From Marvinbryantia formatexigens (GTDB lineage Bacteria > Bacillota > Clostridia > Oscillospirales > Ruminococcaceae), in assembly GCA_021771035.1 (NCBI GenBank), contig JAETPU010000021.1, positions 1-50,486 of the forward strand: a stretch of DNA of 50,486 nt, written 5' to 3'. This document shows, piece by piece, positions 47,784 to 50,486 of this stretch. Position 1 is the stretch's first letter. Every line of letters begins with the position of its first letter. A program made the position numbers and the translations under genes. The notes below the pieces were generated by a model, which was not told the origin of the DNA, did not search any database, and was given only the letters and a program-made list of their open reading frames with translations.

Positions 47784-49100
47784 ATGGATATTCAGCTTGT
47801 TTTGTTGATTGTATGTGTTGTGCTGTTGGTTGCAATAACAGTTTTGTTACTAAATAACAAGAAACAATCGGACCTTAGCCAGATTGTTTCTTTGGTTAAA
47901 CGTAGCATGGATGAGCAACGCGAAAGTGTGGAAAGGCAAATTGCAACTGGTGTTACTAATCAGTTTCAGAGGTTTGATGTAATTCAACAGAGTGTAAATT
48001 CAACACTACAAAGCAGTCGCGAGGAAATTAGTAGGCAGTTACGTAGTTTTCAAGAGCAAATTGATAGTCGACTGTCTTCAGTTCAGCGGGATAATACTGA
48101 AAGCATTGAACGGATAAATGCTACACTTGAAAATAAAATGAAATTGCTTCAAGAAAGTAATGAAAAGCGGTTAGAACAGATGCAGGGCGTAGTAGATGAA
48201 AAACTTCAGAATACACTTGATACTAGACTCACCCAGTCATTTGAATTGGTGAGTAAGCAACTGGACAGCGTTCAGATAGGTTTGGGTGAAATGAAGAATC
48301 TTGCTGCCGATGCCAAAAGTTTAAAGAATGCATTAACAAATGTAAAAGAGCGCGGTACCTATGGAGAAATACGTCTTGAGAAACTTCTTGCGGATATTCT
48401 GATACCTAGTCAGTTCGACATGAACGTTGAAATAGCCAATGGTAAACGTGTCGATTTTGCCATTAAACTACCCGGTAATGGCGATATGCCACTTTTGTTA
48501 CCAATAGACTCAAAATTTCCAATTGAAGACTACAATCGATTGCTGGATGCGGATGATAAAGTGGCGATAGACGAAGCAAGAAAATCGCTGGCGCAAAGGA
48601 TACGAGTTTTTGCCAAGGATATTCATGATAAGTATATTTTGCCCCCGAAAACTACAGATTTCGCCTTAATGTTCCTTCCAACCGAGGGGTTGTATGCTGA
48701 GGTAGTACAGAACGCGGCGCTCTTTGAGGAATTACGAAATAAGTACAAGGTCACGGTTGTTGGAGCGACTACGTTGTCGGCATTCCTATCATCGCTTCAG
48801 ATTGGATTTAAGACTCTTGCCATTGAACAGCGGTCTCAGGAGGTCTGGGATACTTTGCGATCCGTAAAAAAACAGTTTTATGAATTTGAAAAGCATTTAA
48901 ATCAGGCACGTAAACAATTACAGACTGTGGATAGCACGATGGAAAAATTAGTTGGTATACGGACGAGAGCAATCAATAGAGCGTTGCGTAATGTTGAAGA
49001 GTTGAGTGATAATTCAAATCAGCCCCAAGGTATAACGTCAGGGCGTCTAAATGCAAGTGGCTGGATTGAAAACGCTGAGGATATGAATGAAGATAATTAA
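47784..49100 (+). CDS. rmuC: DNA recombination protein RmuC homologue
   Basis: 438 residues from ATG 47784 (MDIQLVLLIVCVVLLVAI). One N-terminal membrane helix (about residues 3-23), a long coiled coil (about 35-180), and the RmuC domain (GTYGEIRLEKLLADILIPSQF, then VDFAIKLPGNG and LLPIDSKFPIEDYNRLLDADD). The family contains a predicted PD-(D/E)XK-like nuclease core and is linked to limiting rearrangements. GTG 47772 is an alternative start. Composition is visibly more AT-rich than its neighbours on both sides, and it lies next to an integration hotspot, so transfer is possible. Confidence 0.9.
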   Translation: MDIQLVLLIVCVVLLVAITVLLLNNKKQSDLSQIVSLVKRSMDEQRESVERQIATGVTNQFQRFDVIQQSVNSTLQSSREEISRQLRSFQEQIDSRLSSVQRDNTESIERINATLENKMKLLQESNEKRLEQMQGVVDEKLQNTLDTRLTQSFELVSKQLDSVQIGLGEMKNLAADAKSLKNALTNVKERGTYGEIRLEKLLADILIPSQFDMNVEIANGKRVDFAIKLPGNGDMPLLLPIDSKFPIEDYNRLLDADDKVAIDEARKSLAQRIRVFAKDIHDKYILPPKTTDFALMFLPTEGLYAEVVQNAALFEELRNKYKVTVVGATTLSAFLSSLQIGFKTLAIEQRSQEVWDTLRSVKKQFYEFEKHLNQARKQLQTVDSTMEKLVGIRTRAINRALRNVEELSDNSNQPQGITSGRLNASGWIENAEDMNEDN

Positions 49101-49206
49101 AAAGAAATGCTATTTCATACTTGGGTGTGAAAGTTACCAATTTTTTGAAAAAATAGTGAGAGCATTTTTGAACTGGGATTCCGCTGGATAGCGTGCTCTA
49201 AAGAAC

Positions 49207-49240
49207 AACAGGCGTTCCACAAAAGTGGAACGCCTGTTTT
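49207..49240 (+). terminator. rmuC terminator
   Basis: A 14-bp perfect stem, AACAGGCGTTCCAC (49207-49220) with its complement (49225-49238), an AAAA loop and TTTT. Confidence 0.9.
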
Positions 49241-49643
49241 GACTGTCGCGGTTGGCAAAACAGTCCCCAGGCCTGAACGGGCCTGGCTGCATCCGAAGCC
49301 TATCTGCTGCTGTAAGCTTCGGACGCCTTACCAAGCTGATACCCACTGCCCGGGGGCTCGTTTGCTGAGCTTCCCAGGAAGATCCCGCCTCAAACGCCAC
49401 GGCAGAGCTCCTCTGCATCCCGATGGGGATACGGGGGATTTTTCTGCCATAAATTGTACCGTCAAAGGACATATCAGGGACGCCTGGGCCTATGCGGGCA
49501 TAGCCCGAGCCCCTGGGGCATCTGCAATCCGATGGCATCGGAACGCCTGCCGTTTCCACAGGATCCGCCGGGCTGCCGGTGGTATCGCCGCAATGGCACG
49601 TAGGGACGAACATCCGGCCGGAGGGATCGCTGGGGCTCTGGCG
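49241..49643. other. GC-rich spacer with small hairpins
   Basis: Short inverted repeats (for example CCAGGCC/GGGCCTGG near 49265 and CGAAGC/GCTTCG near 49291) but no believable gene: the long open frames on both strands are Pro/Arg/Ala-rich without ribosome sites. Similar to the spacer at 4868-5390. Confidence 0.4.
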
Positions 49644-49844
49644 TCATGTTGAGGACAGCCCCTTTTTCATCGTACGCATACAGCGTGTACACACCACGAT
49701 TTTTTTGGGGCCGTTGGGGGTGGAAACCGTCATCTTTTGAAGATTGGGGTATATCTTTTTACTGGCGCGCCCGTTGATATACATTCTGTCATGGGCCACC
49801 TTTTTTCCAAAACCTGTAGTTTTGCCGCATCGTTCACATCGCAT
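49644..49844 (-). CDS. rpmB: Ribosomal protein bL28
   Basis: 66 residues, basic. The L28 pattern is clear: CERCGKTTGFGKKVAHDRMY with the CxxC pair, the PNLQKMTV stretch, then VCTRCMRTMKKG with the second CxxC. A zinc-binding (C+) form, 50S subunit. AAAGAAAGGA about 10 bases upstream of ATG 49844. Confidence 0.93.
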   Translation of the reverse strand: MRCERCGKTTGFGKKVAHDRMYINGRASKKIYPNLQKMTVSTPNGPKKIVVCTRCMRTMKKGLSST

Positions 49845-50260
49845 GGGGGATTTTCCTTTCTTTTAAGCGCCTCTCTGTCTCCGGTGCCGTATTATCATGG
49901 CTTTTTCCATCCCCATTTTAACTGCGGGAGGAACTGCGGTACAACCTCCAACATAATTAGAAGCTGTTTTTGGGGAAGGGGATACCCAATCGGAACAGGC
50001 GGAGCCAGCCTGCTGCTTGAGTCCTCTTCTTACGGGAAGCTTTTTCAAAGCCTGCGGCGCTGCAGCGCAGTGCACACGGCATGGGGTTCTTCCGCGACGC
50101 GGTTGTCCGGAGCCGGTATTCCGATTAGTGGGCAAAATACGGTTACCGGTTGTCTGGATTCCTTCCGCTTCCAAGATTCCCGCATCGTGTTCCATACGAT
50201 GGGGCAAACGGATGCGTTCGACACGCTGATTTTTCACAACTCTTACAGAAAACTTGAAAA
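49845..50260. other. Spacer upstream of rpmB
   Basis: Nearly 400 bp. A TGATAAT-like -10 on the minus strand near 49890 may belong to rpmB. Otherwise nothing clear; the frame that opens on the minus strand is caused by the repeat at the contig end. Confidence 0.35.
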
Positions 50261-50274
50261 ATGTCAAGATTCTA

Positions 50275-50302
50275 TTGACAAAAGCTATAAATATGATATA
50301 GT
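50275..50302 (+). promoter_or_regulatory. Promoter of the repeat-containing ORF
   Basis: TTGACA (50275-50280), 16 bp, TATAGT (50297-50302), 46 bp before the ATG at 50348. Just upstream CTTGA...TCAAG (about 50253-50268) is an inverted repeat that may be an operator. Confidence 0.7.
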
Positions 50303-50347
50303 AATAAAAGAAGTATCTAAGTATATCGATAAGGGGACTTGACAGAA

Positions 50348-50486
<139 letters not shown>

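Noticed and set aside
49134-49652. Overlapping frames on both strands between rmuC and rpmB
   Set aside because: Arg/Pro/Ala-rich with no ribosome sites; the region has hairpins and no codon pattern.

Overview
The window looks like chromosome of a spore-forming, Gram-positive gut-type clostridium (class Clostridia, probably Oscillospirales/Ruminococcaceae-like). The evidence is the A-rich purine ribosome binding sites, consensus TTGACA/TATAAT promoters, a type-2 galT, an EFR1-type flavodoxin/ferredoxin, a PerR-like regulator with rubrerythrin, a SpoIIQ-like M23 protein and an Arg-family operon. No species call is possible from sequence alone.

Layout. 1-14860 is host sequence with small convergent or divergent operons: a DUF6809-like gene and a ribbon-helix-helix regulator sharing a divergent control region; argG-argH; a membrane protein; fruK; a metallo-beta-lactamase-fold protein; an EFR1 protein; a degenerate M23/SpoIIQ-like protein; galT; a duplicated structured element; a two-helix membrane peptide; perR-rbr. 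Intergenic spaces are long and rich in hairpins. One ~130-bp structured repeat occurs three times (6357, 8537, 14223).

14925-47695 (32.8 kb) is a complete-looking temperate siphovirus prophage integrated into the 3' end of tRNA-Leu(CAG), bounded by a 24-bp direct repeat. Reading the minus strand from right to left, the lytic cluster runs: Cro-like gene, small early genes, pentapeptide protein, Rad52-like annealing protein, HNH protein, SSB, replication protein, DUF1064, Lar-like and zinc-ribbon proteins, DUF551, DNA methyltransferase, HTH regulators, late regulator, TerS/TerL, portal, MuF-type protein, scaffold, capsid, connectors, tail tube, tail chaperones, tape measure, tail hub, fibre, holin and M23 endolysin. 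The plus-strand lysogeny module (CI-like repressor, zinc-ribbon membrane protein, integrase) is at the right. At the far left, beside attL, lies a separate module with a strong-promoter structured RNA, two tiny minus-strand genes and an HTH gene with its own divergent promoters.

47696-50486 returns to host: the displaced tRNA terminator, a comparatively AT-rich rmuC, rpmB (L28), and at the contig edge an open reading frame that runs from its eighth codon into at least 28 copies of a GCAA tetranucleotide repeat. That is the layout of a phase-variable contingency gene, which I consider the most unusual feature here together with the dispersed structured repeat, the MuF-JAMM fusion and the structured RNA at attL.
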